Shown: positions 1-7,772 of the stretch, in pieces
Numbering within the stretch: the stretch's first letter is position 1
Layout: each line of letters begins with the position of its first letter
Virus record (IMG/VR): IMGVR_UViG_3300010885_050060
Coordinates: 1 to 64,000 of that record
Length of the DNA: 64,000 bases
Origin: a virus
Direction: 5' to 3' (one strand)
Notes under the pieces: generated by a model
Told to the model about the DNA's origin: nothing
What the model saw: the letters and a program-made list of their open reading frames with translations, nothing else
The model's database searches: none
Position numbers and translations under genes: made by a program

Positions 1-181
1 GTGTCATACCGTTTTCTAATGTAATTTTAAATACATCAGCGTTATTTTCTATAAGTCTCATTGGAGAAGATTTTACTATTTTATTATTGTCAAATAAAGT
101 TAATTCTTTTCCAATTTCATAAAGTTCCTTTGCTGTCAAAATGCCAAAGTTGGAAGGAACTCTTTGATCACCTGTTACACA
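1..181 (-). other. N-terminal part of an intein inside NrdA
   Basis: The sixty visible codons begin with Cys and CVTGDQRV, which fits intein block A (Cys, then TGD). They are followed by GILTAKELYEIGKELT and by VFKITLENGMT, which resembles the segment leading to block B. The sequence immediately before it is the conserved NrdA string NNSNL, so the junction sits at the radical cysteine. A nucleophile at the intein-extein junction that is also the catalytic residue is a classic insertion choice for RNR inteins. The C-terminal splice site and any endonuclease domain are beyond the edge. Confidence 0.88.
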
Positions 182-928
182 CAAATTAGAATTATTAATT
201 TTCAATCCTTTATCTTTATAAATTTGCGGAGCTTGATTATTAACATTGTCACTAAAAAGAATATATGGATATCCAGATTCAAAACGCTTTTTAATAACAA
301 GACCCCAAATTTTACGAGCATCTTTATCACCATCAATCATTTTTTTCATCCATTCATCGGAAACCGAAACTCCAATTGATAAATCTTGAATATCGCATCC
401 ATCGGATTTAATCTTCAAAAACTCTTCAATATCCGGATGATCGATTGGAAGATATGCAGCAAATGATCCCCTACGAACATTTCCCTGTGAAACAACATTC
501 ATGAGTTTATCAAACAATTCCATGAAATGTACCGAGCCTGTAGATTCTCCACCGGATGAAATCGGTGTTCCTCTTCCTCTAAGACCACCAAAATATGCAG
601 ATGTACCGCCACCGTGTTTTGTCATTACAGCAGTCTCAGAAACCTTCTCCATGATTCCTTCCATAGTGTCGGGAATGTAAGAACCAAAGCAACTAATAGG
701 CAATCCTCTTTTGCGTCCAAAATTTGACCAGATGGGCGAACTCAAACTGAAAAAACCCCTGGACATATAATCCTCAAATTTATCAGCAAACCCTTCACAT
801 TTTAAATATTTTTCCGCTGCTTCTGCAATATCTCTAATTCTCTGTTCTGCTGTTTCTCCTTCTAACAAGTACCCTCTTTCGAGAAATTTTCTTGAGTCTT
901 TGTTTAGCCATTCGTATTTGTTTGTCAT
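1..928 (-). CDS. nrdA: Ribonucleotide reductase class I large subunit NrdA, 5' part, interrupted by an intein (runs off left edge)
   Basis: This is the catalytic subunit that reduces ribonucleotides for phage DNA synthesis. The first 249 codons are host-protein sequence. They include a redox-cysteine segment LPISCFGSYIPD, a glycine-rich KHGGGTSAYFGGLRGRG segment and GNVRRGSFAAYLP. No ATP-cone domain precedes them, so this is a short phage-type NrdA. At the motif NNSNL-C, which carries the thiyl-radical cysteine (Cys439 in E. coli NrdA), the reading frame passes without a stop into an intein. The rest lies outside the window. The gene is 6 bases downstream of nrdB and probably in one operon with it. 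Family assignment is firm; whether the intein is contiguous or split cannot be seen. Confidence 0.93.
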   Translation of the reverse strand, partial: MTNKYEWLNKDSRKFLERGYLLEGETAEQRIRDIAEAAEKYLKCEGFADKFEDYMSRGFFSLSSPIWSNFGRKRGLPISCFGSYIPDTMEGIMEKVSETAVMTKHGGGTSAYFGGLRGRGTPISSGGESTGSVHFMELFDKLMNVVSQGNVRRGSFAAYLPIDHPDIEEFLKIKSDGCDIQDLSIGVSVSDEWMKKMIDGDKDARKIWGLVIKKRFESGYPYILFSDNVNNQAPQIYKDKGLKINNSNLCVTGDQRVPSNFGILTAKELYEIGKELTLFDNNKIVKSSPMRLIENNADVFKITLENGMT

Positions 929-934
929 ATAAAA

Positions 935-1906
935 TTAAAATAATTCAGATTCATCAAAACACTGAGATTTTTTAGAATATCCAGTGTCTTTGGAATGGAA
1001 AAAGTCGGTCATGTTATTGCCCAATAATTCCTCCTGAAACCACATTGTAGAAGAAATAAGATTTTTGTCAATCTCAAAAGCAGCAGGAAATCCAATCATT
1101 TTAAGGGATTCATTGATTCTATTTTTAACAAACTCTTTAAGAATAACAGCACTAAGACCTTCCTCTTTGATTCCGTTTATCATCCAATCAATAATTTTTG
1201 CTTCTGCTGCGTATGCTTCTTTAGCTTCCGCAATAATTTTACTCACAAACTCATCATCAAACAATTCTGGATATTCTTCTCTGATGGTATTAATGATTTG
1301 AGCACCGACCATGCCATGAATATTCTCTTCATTTCGTGTGTATTTTACCTGTTGATCCGTATCTTTAAGAACATTCTTGAAGCGAGCGAACCAATTGATT
1401 ACATAGAATTGAGAAAACAATGATACGTTTTCAACAAATAATGTAAAAAGAGTTAATGCATAGACATATTGCTTTTTTGAGTCCTTATAATAGCGATGAG
1501 TATATTTTTTAAGATATTTTACCCTACCTTGAATCCAATCGAGGTTTAAATTATTTTCAAAAACCTCTTCCAAACCAAGAATAGAAATAAGACGTTCATA
1601 TGCATTGTTATGTATAACTTCTGTATTCGCCATAACGTATCCCAAATCTTGCAGTGCGGGATGTGGAAGATTCTCACCAAGCTTTGCCCAAAAAGATTTT
1701 ACAGAAATTTCAATTTGTCCAATTGCAGATAAAGTGCGTATAACTATTTCTCTTTCTTGATCAGTTAAATTAACTTTAAATTGTTGAACATCAGACTTAA
1801 AGGAAAATTCTTTATCCGTCCAAAAGCCATTATGCATAGCTTCAATAAATTTTTCTGTCCAAGGGTAGTTGTTTGGTTTGCGCGAGATTTGTTCTTCGAA
1901 TATCAT
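935..1906 (-). CDS. nrdB: Ribonucleotide reductase class I small subunit NrdB
   Basis: This is the radical-generating di-iron subunit that pairs with NrdA. At 323 aa it is close to the T4 and bacterial small-subunit length. The metal ligands appear in the expected order: E66 (QIEISVKSFW), E96 and H99 with the radical tyrosine Y103 (TEVIHNNAY), E159, then E194 and H197 (RNEENIHGM). Retention of the tyrosine suggests a class Ia/Ib Fe or Mn tyrosyl-radical enzyme. Replacement of the usual first Asp ligand by Glu is the one visible deviation. It is followed closely by nrdA on the same strand. A TAAATATA element lies 5 bases before the ATG. Confidence 0.95.
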   Translation of the reverse strand: MIFEEQISRKPNNYPWTEKFIEAMHNGFWTDKEFSFKSDVQQFKVNLTDQEREIVIRTLSAIGQIEISVKSFWAKLGENLPHPALQDLGYVMANTEVIHNNAYERLISILGLEEVFENNLNLDWIQGRVKYLKKYTHRYYKDSKKQYVYALTLFTLFVENVSLFSQFYVINWFARFKNVLKDTDQQVKYTRNEENIHGMVGAQIINTIREEYPELFDDEFVSKIIAEAKEAYAAEAKIIDWMINGIKEEGLSAVILKEFVKNRINESLKMIGFPAAFEIDKNLISSTMWFQEELLGNNMTDFFHSKDTGYSKKSQCFDESELF

Positions 1907-1911
1907 ATGTC

Positions 1912-1919
1912 TATATTTA
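1912..1919 (-). promoter_or_regulatory. TAAATATA element before nrdB
   Basis: Read on the minus strand, TAAATATA ends 5 bases before the nrdB ATG. It matches the recurrent TAARTATW 8-mer found before many starts in this window and resembles the core of the T4 late promoter TATAAATA. It could be a promoter or an initiation signal; the sequence alone does not decide. Confidence 0.4.
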
Positions 1920-1941
1920 ATAAAAGTTCCCTGATTGTCTT

Positions 1942-2316
1942 CTATTTTTTTTTAGATGTCAAAGCTTTTTTTTGTTTAGATAATCGTTTTTGTAATTCTG
2001 ATTTGTATAACTTGTTGGACAAAATTTTTAAAAAATATGCTAAGTCTAATGAATCACAAACATTTACTATTCTACTTTCTGTATACTTTACCATACTTTC
2101 AGAGTAATCAGGAAACAAGTAATGAACACATTCATGATACGCTGTTGATAATAAATCTCTCCTATAATCCAATTCAATGTCTGTCCAATTACACAATCCT
2201 ACCGATGCTCTCATTTTCCTAAATGAAAAAAATTCTGCTGGTTTTCTTTTAACCAAATTTACGCATTTTTCATGTATTTCGTAAATTTGTTTTTTTGATA
2301 ACTTTTCCATATGCAT
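1942..2316 (-). CDS. Small zincin-like metalloprotein (HEXXH motif)
   Basis: This 124-aa protein carries HECVH at residues 61-65, inside the helix LLSTAYHECVHYLFPD. An acidic residue follows near position 80 (VKYTE) that could be the third zinc ligand. That is the core of zincin metallopeptidases of the SprT or small M48-like kind. The lysine-rich C-terminus (about residues 105-124) may be disordered. It lies just upstream of nrdB on the same strand and diverges from the AAA ATPase gene. The start could also be the second Met, two codons in. The fold is supported; substrate and role are unknown. Confidence 0.55.
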   Translation of the reverse strand: MHMEKLSKKQIYEIHEKCVNLVKRKPAEFFSFRKMRASVGLCNWTDIELDYRRDLLSTAYHECVHYLFPDYSESMVKYTESRIVNVCDSLDLAYFLKILSNKLYKSELQKRLSKQKKALTSKKK

Positions 2317-2379
2317 AATAATTATGGAATGTTTTAAAAAAGGCTTGCCTTTTATGAATATTCATATATTCTGAAGATC

Positions 2380-3609
2380 ATGCTCTCATTAAAACAAAAT
2401 CAGATACAGTCAATCCATGTAGAAGGAAATGAAGATTCTTTCTATAATACTATTAATGATAATGAATTTCCAATAAGAAAATATATAGAAAAAAAATATG
2501 GTCATTGTACAGGGTTTTTTTATTCAGACGACGAATATACTGGGCTTGCTTTTAAACATTTACTTAAAAAAGGAAAACTTTTATCATATACTTCTGTCGG
2601 AAAGAGCAATTTTGTTAAAAAAGATTTTTATGAAGGTATTAGAGGAGGAACTTTTTGGTTTTATTATAAAAACATATATGTTCGTCTTTCAATGAAAAAT
2701 CAACCGGATGATTGTGAGTATATGTCAAACAGCAGTTTGAGTTCTCCTCCTAGTAATATTATTATCGATGAATCAGAAGATGTGGAAGGTGGTTATAGTG
2801 AAAGTAATAAAACATTTTCTATTTTATTCTGTGCTCCAATCACTGTTCAAAAGTTTCCTTTAGAAGATTTTGATCCATTTATACTAACAAAAACTAAAGG
2901 AAGAATTCATATTTTCATTAAGAATCAATATGGAGAATATGATTTTGAACCGATAAAATTAGATAATTCAAGGAGTGTAGACATTGAACTCAATTATGGA
3001 AGTGGGTTTTCAGAAATAAATGAAACTATTTTAGAACGATTGCAAACAAAAACAAATGGATTGTATATGTTTCATGGTTCTCCGGGTACGGGAAAAACCA
3101 CATATATAAAATATCTAACTACTCAAGTAGAAAAGGATTTTATTTATGTTCCAACAAATATGTTGGAATACTTTACTACAGATCCTAATAGCCTTTCTAT
3201 ACTTCTTAGAAAGCCAAATTCAGTTATCATCCTAGAAGATGCAGAGAAAGCTATTTTAAAGCGAGAAGACGGTGGAAGTTCGTCTGCTGTTTCTTCTCTG
3301 TTGAATCTTTCAGATGGAATCATGAGCGACATCATGAAAACTTCTATTATAGTTACATATAATTGTTCTAAGCATGATATTGATGAAGCTCTTAGACGCA
3401 AAGGACGCTTACAGATAGATTATGAATTCGGATTATTATCAATAACAGATGCAAAGCTACTTGCTAATAGTCTTAACTATCCTGCGGATTTTGTAGAAAC
3501 CGAAATAACCAAAAATACCTCATTAGCAGATATATATAATCTACAAACTAAAGTGGATTTCTTGGATAAAAAAACAAAATCAAATCGTGTGATTGGATTT
3601 GGACAATGA
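2380..3609 (+). CDS. AAA+ ATPase, Bcs1-like
   Basis: This 409-aa protein has a C-terminal AAA+ module: Walker A GSPGTGKT at 233-240, Walker B VIILEDAE at 282-289, and a second region of homology TYNCSKHDIDEALRRKGR with arginine-finger candidates at 326-343. The LLNLSDGI segment and the order of motifs resemble Bcs1-type AAA proteins. The first 210 residues are a separate domain that I do not recognise. The next gene, a RecB-like nuclease, overlaps its stop codon by 4 bases, so the two are probably coupled and may act together on DNA or protein complexes. The partner and target are not known. Confidence 0.75.
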   Translation: MLSLKQNQIQSIHVEGNEDSFYNTINDNEFPIRKYIEKKYGHCTGFFYSDDEYTGLAFKHLLKKGKLLSYTSVGKSNFVKKDFYEGIRGGTFWFYYKNIYVRLSMKNQPDDCEYMSNSSLSSPPSNIIIDESEDVEGGYSESNKTFSILFCAPITVQKFPLEDFDPFILTKTKGRIHIFIKNQYGEYDFEPIKLDNSRSVDIELNYGSGFSEINETILERLQTKTNGLYMFHGSPGTGKTTYIKYLTTQVEKDFIYVPTNMLEYFTTDPNSLSILLRKPNSVIILEDAEKAILKREDGGSSSAVSSLLNLSDGIMSDIMKTSIIVTYNCSKHDIDEALRRKGRLQIDYEFGLLSITDAKLLANSLNYPADFVETEITKNTSLADIYNLQTKVDFLDKKTKSNRVIGFGQ

Positions 3610-4424
3610 AGACTCCTAATTTAGATACTATTATAGAACTATATGATTCTTTTTCAGATATTAAATTCTTTGAAAAGAATCATACATATGAAATTTCAGG
3701 TAAAAAGGCTAAAATTTCGGTTTCTGGTCTCATTTCTAAATACGAAAAGCCTTTCAATACTGATGTAATCGCAGCAAGAGTAGCAAAAAAGGAAAAAGTT
3801 CCTGTAAAAACTATTCTTGAAAAATGGGAGAAAAATAAAAATTATTCTTGTCACAAAGGTTCAGAATTTCATTTACATGTTGAAAATTTCTTAGAACGTA
3901 GAATTGTTCCAATAGATAGAGAAGCATTTGTCAATTTCATGTCACCAAAGGGAGAATTATTCTCTTGTGAAAATTCTGAAATTGAAAAATATTATAATGA
4001 AATGGCCATTCTTATAAGAAATTTTAGAAATTTTTATGAATGGTGGAAAGAAGATCATATTCTTATTAAATCAGAATTTGTAATAGGAGATAAAGAATCT
4101 ATGATCTGTGGAACAATTGATAATCTTTCTTATAACAAAAAAACAAAAGAATTTGTTATTTTTGATTATAAAACTAATAAAAAAATTGAAAGAAAAAATT
4201 CATATGGTGAAAATTTCTTAAAACCATTTGAACATATTTCAAAGTGTGAACATACAAAATATAGCTTTCAACTTTCATTGTATAGTTTGATATTTGAAAG
4301 AAATTCTCCATTTAAAATAAACTCTTCTTATATTGTTTGGGTTGCTGGAGAAAATGATTATGAATTAATTTCTCCGATAGATTTTAAACACGAAGCAGAA
4401 ATAATGTTAAATTCAAAAAATTAA
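3606..4424 (+). CDS. PD-(D/E)XK nuclease, RecB/Cas4-like
   Basis: This is a 272-aa predicted DNA exonuclease. Motifs of the superfamily appear in order: an HKGSEFHLHVE segment near residues 83-93, E157 (KSEF), D172 (GTID), D187-Y-K189 (FDYKT), and the QLSLY helix at 222-226. The Gln and Tyr of that helix are typical of RecB and Cas4 nucleases. No cysteine cluster for an iron-sulfur centre is evident, so Cas4 itself is unlikely. The start overlaps the AAA ATPase stop (ATGA-type overlap), implying translational coupling. Processing of DNA ends during recombination or packaging is an inference from family only. Confidence 0.78.
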   Translation: MKTPNLDTIIELYDSFSDIKFFEKNHTYEISGKKAKISVSGLISKYEKPFNTDVIAARVAKKEKVPVKTILEKWEKNKNYSCHKGSEFHLHVENFLERRIVPIDREAFVNFMSPKGELFSCENSEIEKYYNEMAILIRNFRNFYEWWKEDHILIKSEFVIGDKESMICGTIDNLSYNKKTKEFVIFDYKTNKKIERKNSYGENFLKPFEHISKCEHTKYSFQLSLYSLIFERNSPFKINSSYIVWVAGENDYELISPIDFKHEAEIMLNSKN

Positions 4425-4466
4425 AATAAAAAAAATATTTTTTTTTGTTGAAATGTAATAATTCGA

Positions 4467-4474
4467 GGTAAATA
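4467..4474 (+). promoter_or_regulatory. GGTAAATA late-promoter-like element
   Basis: GGTAAATA lies 21 bases before the ATG of the acidic protein gene, in the 71-base gap after the nuclease gene. It matches 6 of 8 bases of the T4 late promoter TATAAATA. The same GGTAAATA string precedes the sheath gene. Confidence 0.4.
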
Positions 4475-4495
4475 TCATTACAACAATACAACTAT

Positions 4496-5317
4496 ATGTC
4501 ATTCATGAAATCATACCTCTCAGTATTAAACGAAGATACAAAGAAGAATTCCAGCGTTGCAGCTGATAACACTGGAGAACTTGAAGGTGCAGAAAAAGCA
4601 AAGAAATTTGTTAAAGATTCTGGACCAGAAGCCGTAAAAACTGAAAAACCAGTTAAGGGACCACACTCCGAACAAGATGCTGATTCACTTCCTAAATCTG
4701 TTAGCAGCGAATCTAAAAACCCATTTGATCTCCTTTATAATAAAATTTTAGCTCAAGAAGCATTTGGTGAAGAAGAGGGCGATACCTTAGATTTTTCCGG
4801 TGAAGTTGAAGATGAAGCTGGTGATGAAATGAACTTTGACATGGAAGATTTAGAAGAACCTTCTGAAGAAGAAGGAGAAGAAACCGAAAAAGAAGGTCTT
4901 GAAGCTGTTCTCGATCATTTAAAAAGTGCTGTATCCGCCTTAGAGTCTTTAATCGGTGAAGAAGAAGGCGAAGAAGAAGGCGAAGAAGAAGGCGAAGAAG
5001 ATATGGATATGGACGAAGAAGACATGGATTCTGATGAAGATATGGGAGAATATCCAGTTTCTGAGGAATCTGTGGAAGCCGAAATTGAAGGCCATGCGCT
5101 CGTTAATAAGGAAAGATTAGAAAATAAATTAAACAAATCTTCAAATCAAAAAGTCAAAAATGCTGTTCCGGTAACTAAAAAGAAAGCACAAGTTACTAAA
5201 GGAACTCGATATGACGGAAAGCCTGAACCCTTCCGTTCAAATCCAGAAGAATTAACAAAACCATCTAAACACAATGTTGGTGGAGTTAAAGTTGGAAAAG
5301 GTCTTTTTGATCAGTAA
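4496..5317 (+). CDS. Very acidic protein with Glu/Gly repeats; possible prohead core or scaffold component
   Basis: This 273-aa protein has a central region, about 92-205, made mostly of Glu, Asp and Gly, including four tandem copies of GEEE-type units. A short helical stretch LDHLKSAVSALESLI interrupts it. The C-terminal 60 residues are basic and end in KVGKGLFDQ. I do not recognise a family. T4-like phages encode strongly acidic prohead core proteins, and this gene has a late-promoter-like element in front and a strong terminator behind, so a head-morphogenesis role is plausible. DNA mimicry is another possibility. Both are inference from composition and context. Confidence 0.6.
   Translation: MSFMKSYLSVLNEDTKKNSSVAADNTGELEGAEKAKKFVKDSGPEAVKTEKPVKGPHSEQDADSLPKSVSSESKNPFDLLYNKILAQEAFGEEEGDTLDFSGEVEDEAGDEMNFDMEDLEEPSEEEGEETEKEGLEAVLDHLKSAVSALESLIGEEEGEEEGEEEGEEDMDMDEEDMDSDEDMGEYPVSEESVEAEIEGHALVNKERLENKLNKSSNQKVKNAVPVTKKKAQVTKGTRYDGKPEPFRSNPEELTKPSKHNVGGVKVGKGLFDQ
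4955..5002 (+). repeat. 12-base in-frame tandem repeat
   Basis: The unit GGCGAAGAAGAA occurs in about four tandem copies. The first has GGT for GGC and the last is incomplete. It encodes GEEE units in the acidic protein. Near-identity at the DNA level suggests recent slippage rather than old divergence. Confidence 0.8.
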
Positions 5318-5340
5318 TATAAAAAAACATAATATTTAAA

Positions 5341-5371
5341 AAATCCGATACATTGTATCGGATTTTTTTTT
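5341..5371 (+). terminator. Rho-independent terminator
   Basis: A perfect 11-bp stem (AAATCCGATAC, loop ATT, GTATCGGATTT) is followed directly by a run of T. It lies 23 bases after the stop of the acidic protein gene and 20 bases before the next start. This is the clearest intrinsic terminator on the plus strand and makes the acidic protein gene the end of its transcript. Confidence 0.9.
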
Positions 5372-5379
5372 GCTATGAC

Positions 5380-5387
5380 TAAGTATA
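5380..5387 (+). promoter_or_regulatory. TAAGTATA element
   Basis: TAAGTATA lies 4 bases before the ATG at 5392 and directly after the terminator, so a new transcript is expected to begin here. It fits the recurrent TAARTATW motif. Confidence 0.5.
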
Positions 5388-5391
5388 GGAT

Positions 5392-5742
5392 ATGGAAAAC
5401 TTTTCTAAATTTTTTGATGCTTCGAAAGAAAGATTTACTCCGAACACTAGAAAACATCATCAGAATCCAATTCGTTCTATAAACAGAAAACATCAAAATC
5501 AGGTTGCAAGAATGTACGGTGCAGCAGGAAGAAAAGATGATCCTATAGTAGATAGCATTGTAAAATATGATAAAGTTGGAAAATGGCCTGTTGGAATCGC
5601 TGCTGCACAACGACTTTTAAAAACATACGGAATAAAACATCTTCCAGAAAAAAGCTATTCAAAGGCAATAAACAGAACAGGAATCATGATTAATTATGAT
5701 TCAAACACTAAAAAATTTACGTTAAGTAGACAAAGAAAATAA
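5392..5742 (+). CDS. Hypothetical basic protein
   Basis: This 116-aa protein is rich in Lys, Arg and His, with no recognised domain. The central segment DSIVKYDKVGKWPVGIAAA looks folded, while both ends are basic. It is preceded by a terminator and a TAAGTATA element, so it heads a new transcript, and it is followed one base later by the neck-like gene. A structural role at the head or neck would fit the neighbour, but nothing in the protein proves it. I have no family assignment. Confidence 0.6.
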   Translation: MENFSKFFDASKERFTPNTRKHHQNPIRSINRKHQNQVARMYGAAGRKDDPIVDSIVKYDKVGKWPVGIAAAQRLLKTYGIKHLPEKSYSKAINRTGIMINYDSNTKKFTLSRQRK

Positions 5743-5743
5743 T

Positions 5744-6373
5744 ATGGAAAGTTTAAGATATTTAAATAAAACAAAAAACCAAACAGAAAGACAAAACTTT
5801 TCAAATTGGTGGAAAGAACAAATAAACATCTACGGACAAGAAGTTTTATATTATTCCAATACCGCACCGCTTTCTAGTTTTAACTTTTTATATGGTGAAA
5901 AACCAGACGGTGGCTTTACCGATGGTAAACCACTGATTGTTTTATTAAATTTAAATAACGATTCTCTTTTACTTTCAAAATTTGGAATACTAGCAGATAG
6001 TGATATGTCCGGAGTAATCCATCCTTATCACTTTACGTTGCTATATGGTCTATCCTCGGAACCAAGAGCAGGGGATTTGATGATGCTATCTGAATTTGGA
6101 ATAGACAGATTGAATTACCCTAGAAGAGGACCAACAATTTATCAACTTACAGAAGTAATAGATGAATTTCAAGGGAATCCACTAGGAGGACATTATGTTT
6201 GGTTTTTTAAAGGTAAGCGATATGACTATAGCTTTGAAACAAATAGTCCAGGTTCTGGAATGGGAAATATTCCTCTGGATGATAATGATAAAGCCAATGA
6301 AGCAAGTTTAAATAACTTTGATTATGCTACAGAAAATCCATGCGACAATACTTCTGTATATGGAAATTATTGA
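5744..6373 (+). CDS. Neck protein, gp14-like (tentative)
   Basis: This 209-aa protein has a middle region with the pattern seen in T4-type neck proteins gp14: a segment with SKFGI, then PRAGDLMMLSEFG, then a IYQLTEVIDE strand and a YVWFFKGKRYDYSFE strand. The gp14 family closes the head-tail connector after packaging. The match is by pattern and approximate length, not by a unique motif. The last 45 residues are acidic and Asn-rich. The gene starts one base after the preceding stop. Its 3' end overlaps the convergent gene by 7 bases. Confidence 0.45.
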   Translation: MESLRYLNKTKNQTERQNFSNWWKEQINIYGQEVLYYSNTAPLSSFNFLYGEKPDGGFTDGKPLIVLLNLNNDSLLLSKFGILADSDMSGVIHPYHFTLLYGLSSEPRAGDLMMLSEFGIDRLNYPRRGPTIYQLTEVIDEFQGNPLGGHYVWFFKGKRYDYSFETNSPGSGMGNIPLDDNDKANEASLNNFDYATENPCDNTSVYGNY

Positions 6374-6657
6374 ATAATTTCTATATTTAGATTGTCATTA
6401 GAATTTTCTTCGGAGTAACAAACATCTATGTTATAATCTTCCATTAGGATTTTCTTTAAAATGATATCCTCGGTAGCGGTGATATAATCTCTGATTGCCT
6501 TTGGCTTATATACTATCTTTTCTGGAGAAACACCCTTTTGTTCTGCTTTATCAGAAACAATATTCACAGCCTCGTATAGAGCTATCCACTTGGATAACAT
6601 AGAAGCTTTTCCATGCATTTCTTCCCACCATGTAATTGGATTTGTTTTAGTATTCAT
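6367..6657 (-). CDS. Hypothetical small protein
   Basis: This 96-aa mostly helical protein opens with MNTKTNPITWWEEMHGKAS and has an acidic Asn-rich end (YSEENSNDNLNIEIIQ). No family is recognised. Its start follows the stop of the membrane protein gene by two bases, so it belongs to the minus-strand run that begins at 9032. Its end overlaps the plus-strand neck-like gene by 7 bases, tail to tail, with no room for a separate terminator. Confidence 0.55.
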   Translation of the reverse strand: MNTKTNPITWWEEMHGKASMLSKWIALYEAVNIVSDKAEQKGVSPEKIVYKPKAIRDYITATEDIILKKILMEDYNIDVCYSEENSNDNLNIEIIQ

Positions 6658-6659
6658 GA

Positions 6660-7088
6660 TTATTCTTTTATAAAAGTTGGAGCTGAGAGTGCGCTTTGAT
6701 TGCTTATAACTGGTTCTGTAATTCTAGCAACTGTAAAATTGATATTAACAAAATTCCTCTTTTCGCATGAATCACACACAAATTCTACTCTTTCGTTTTC
6801 ATCTGGAATAAAAGTCAATACATTAGGTTTTTTACAATAAGCACATTCCAATATTGTAGATAGTTGCTCTAACTTATCTAATTCTTTTTGTCTGGTGATT
6901 TGATAAAAATAGTTATTAAACAACCCCCCAAAAAAGGAAAATAGAATATATTGAATGCTAAGAGATAATAGAAATGCAGCAATATAATTCTGTCCCACCA
7001 TCCAAGCAGATAGTGATATTAAAGCAGATGTTAGTGTTACAGTTAGTGTTGATTTTAGAAATAATATTACTTCTTTGTTAATTTTCAT
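6660..7088 (-). CDS. Membrane protein with a zinc-ribbon tail
   Basis: This 142-aa protein has two hydrophobic segments at about residues 8-30 and 33-55, which should form a membrane hairpin. A four-cysteine zinc-ribbon follows: CAYCKKP near residue 87 and CDSCEKRN near residue 109. The ribbon would face the cytoplasm if both ends are inside. Phage inner-membrane proteins of this size may be host-takeover or lysis-control proteins, but neither can be shown here. It sits in an operon of short genes, two others of which also carry zinc-ribbons or low-complexity tails. Confidence 0.6.
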   Translation of the reverse strand: MKINKEVILFLKSTLTVTLTSALISLSAWMVGQNYIAAFLLSLSIQYILFSFFGGLFNNYFYQITRQKELDKLEQLSTILECAYCKKPNVLTFIPDENERVEFVCDSCEKRNFVNINFTVARITEPVISNQSALSAPTFIKE

Positions 7089-7133
7089 AATTTGAATATT
7101 ACATCAAATCATCAAAATTGTAAAGATATATTT

Positions 7134-7577
7134 TTAAAAAATATTAGGATTTTGCTTTGCATCAATCTCTACTAGATTTGCAAAGTTTAATACATTACTT
7201 CCAACCTTTTTAATTCCTATTAATGAAGTTTTTGTCAATTTCATCAAAACTTTAATAGCTAGTTTTTGTCTTTTGTTTAGTGATGGGTTTTCACTTACAC
7301 AACGCTGCATTTTTCTATATGCAGAAAGAAGATATACAAAACTATCCGCTAAATCGCTAGTAACTGTATCCAAAGGCCAAGGAATTGATGGAATCTTTTC
7401 CGGTTCTGGAGCAGTTGGTGGAAACACTGGAGGAGAACCTTTCTGGTATGGAAAGGAATATCCTTGGCTACTGCTGTATGGTTGATAATCTTTTCTAGGT
7501 AATTCACTAGTACCACCATATTGGCGATTATTCCACAAGCCATCCAAGGACTCTTCAAGTGTTTCTTCGAAGTTCAT
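7134..7577 (-). CDS. Hypothetical protein with Pro/Ser-rich N-terminus
   Basis: In this 147-aa protein the first 65 residues are rich in Pro, Ser, Gly and Tyr and look unstructured. Residues about 70-140 form amphipathic helices (AYRKMQRCVSENPSLNKRQK and following). No family is recognised. The start lies one base after the stop of the zinc-ribbon gene upstream, so the two are likely translated together. It could be a small virion or assembly protein. Nothing decisive is visible. Confidence 0.55.
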   Translation of the reverse strand: MNFEETLEESLDGLWNNRQYGGTSELPRKDYQPYSSSQGYSFPYQKGSPPVFPPTAPEPEKIPSIPWPLDTVTSDLADSFVYLLSAYRKMQRCVSENPSLNKRQKLAIKVLMKLTKTSLIGIKKVGSNVLNFANLVEIDAKQNPNIF

Positions 7578-7578
7578 T

Positions 7579-7761
7579 TTAGTTTACTCTTCCAACTTTA
7601 ACCAAATTTCCACATCTGGAACAAACCCATCTACAGATGTTTTCTGTTTCTTTGGTTTGTTGATTTTGTATAGAAGATACTTGACCGCTAACATTTGCTC
7701 CGCAAAAGGTGCAAGCAATCGGCCTGTTTGTAACTGTATTATATGATGGAGTATTATTCAT
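7579..7761 (-). CDS. Zinc-ribbon miniprotein
   Basis: This 60-aa protein has a CTFCGANV knuckle near residue 17 and a CSRCGNLV knuckle near residue 48, making one four-cysteine zinc-ribbon with a Gln/Thr linker. Proteins of this kind bind nucleic acid or act as adaptors; the role here is unknown. It lies 11 bases after phoH. A TAAATA element sits 4 bases before the ATG, inside that gap, so it may also have its own start signal. Confidence 0.65.
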   Translation of the reverse strand: MNNTPSYNTVTNRPIACTFCGANVSGQVSSIQNQQTKETENICRWVCSRCGNLVKVGRVN

Positions 7762-7772
7762 GTCGTATTTAC

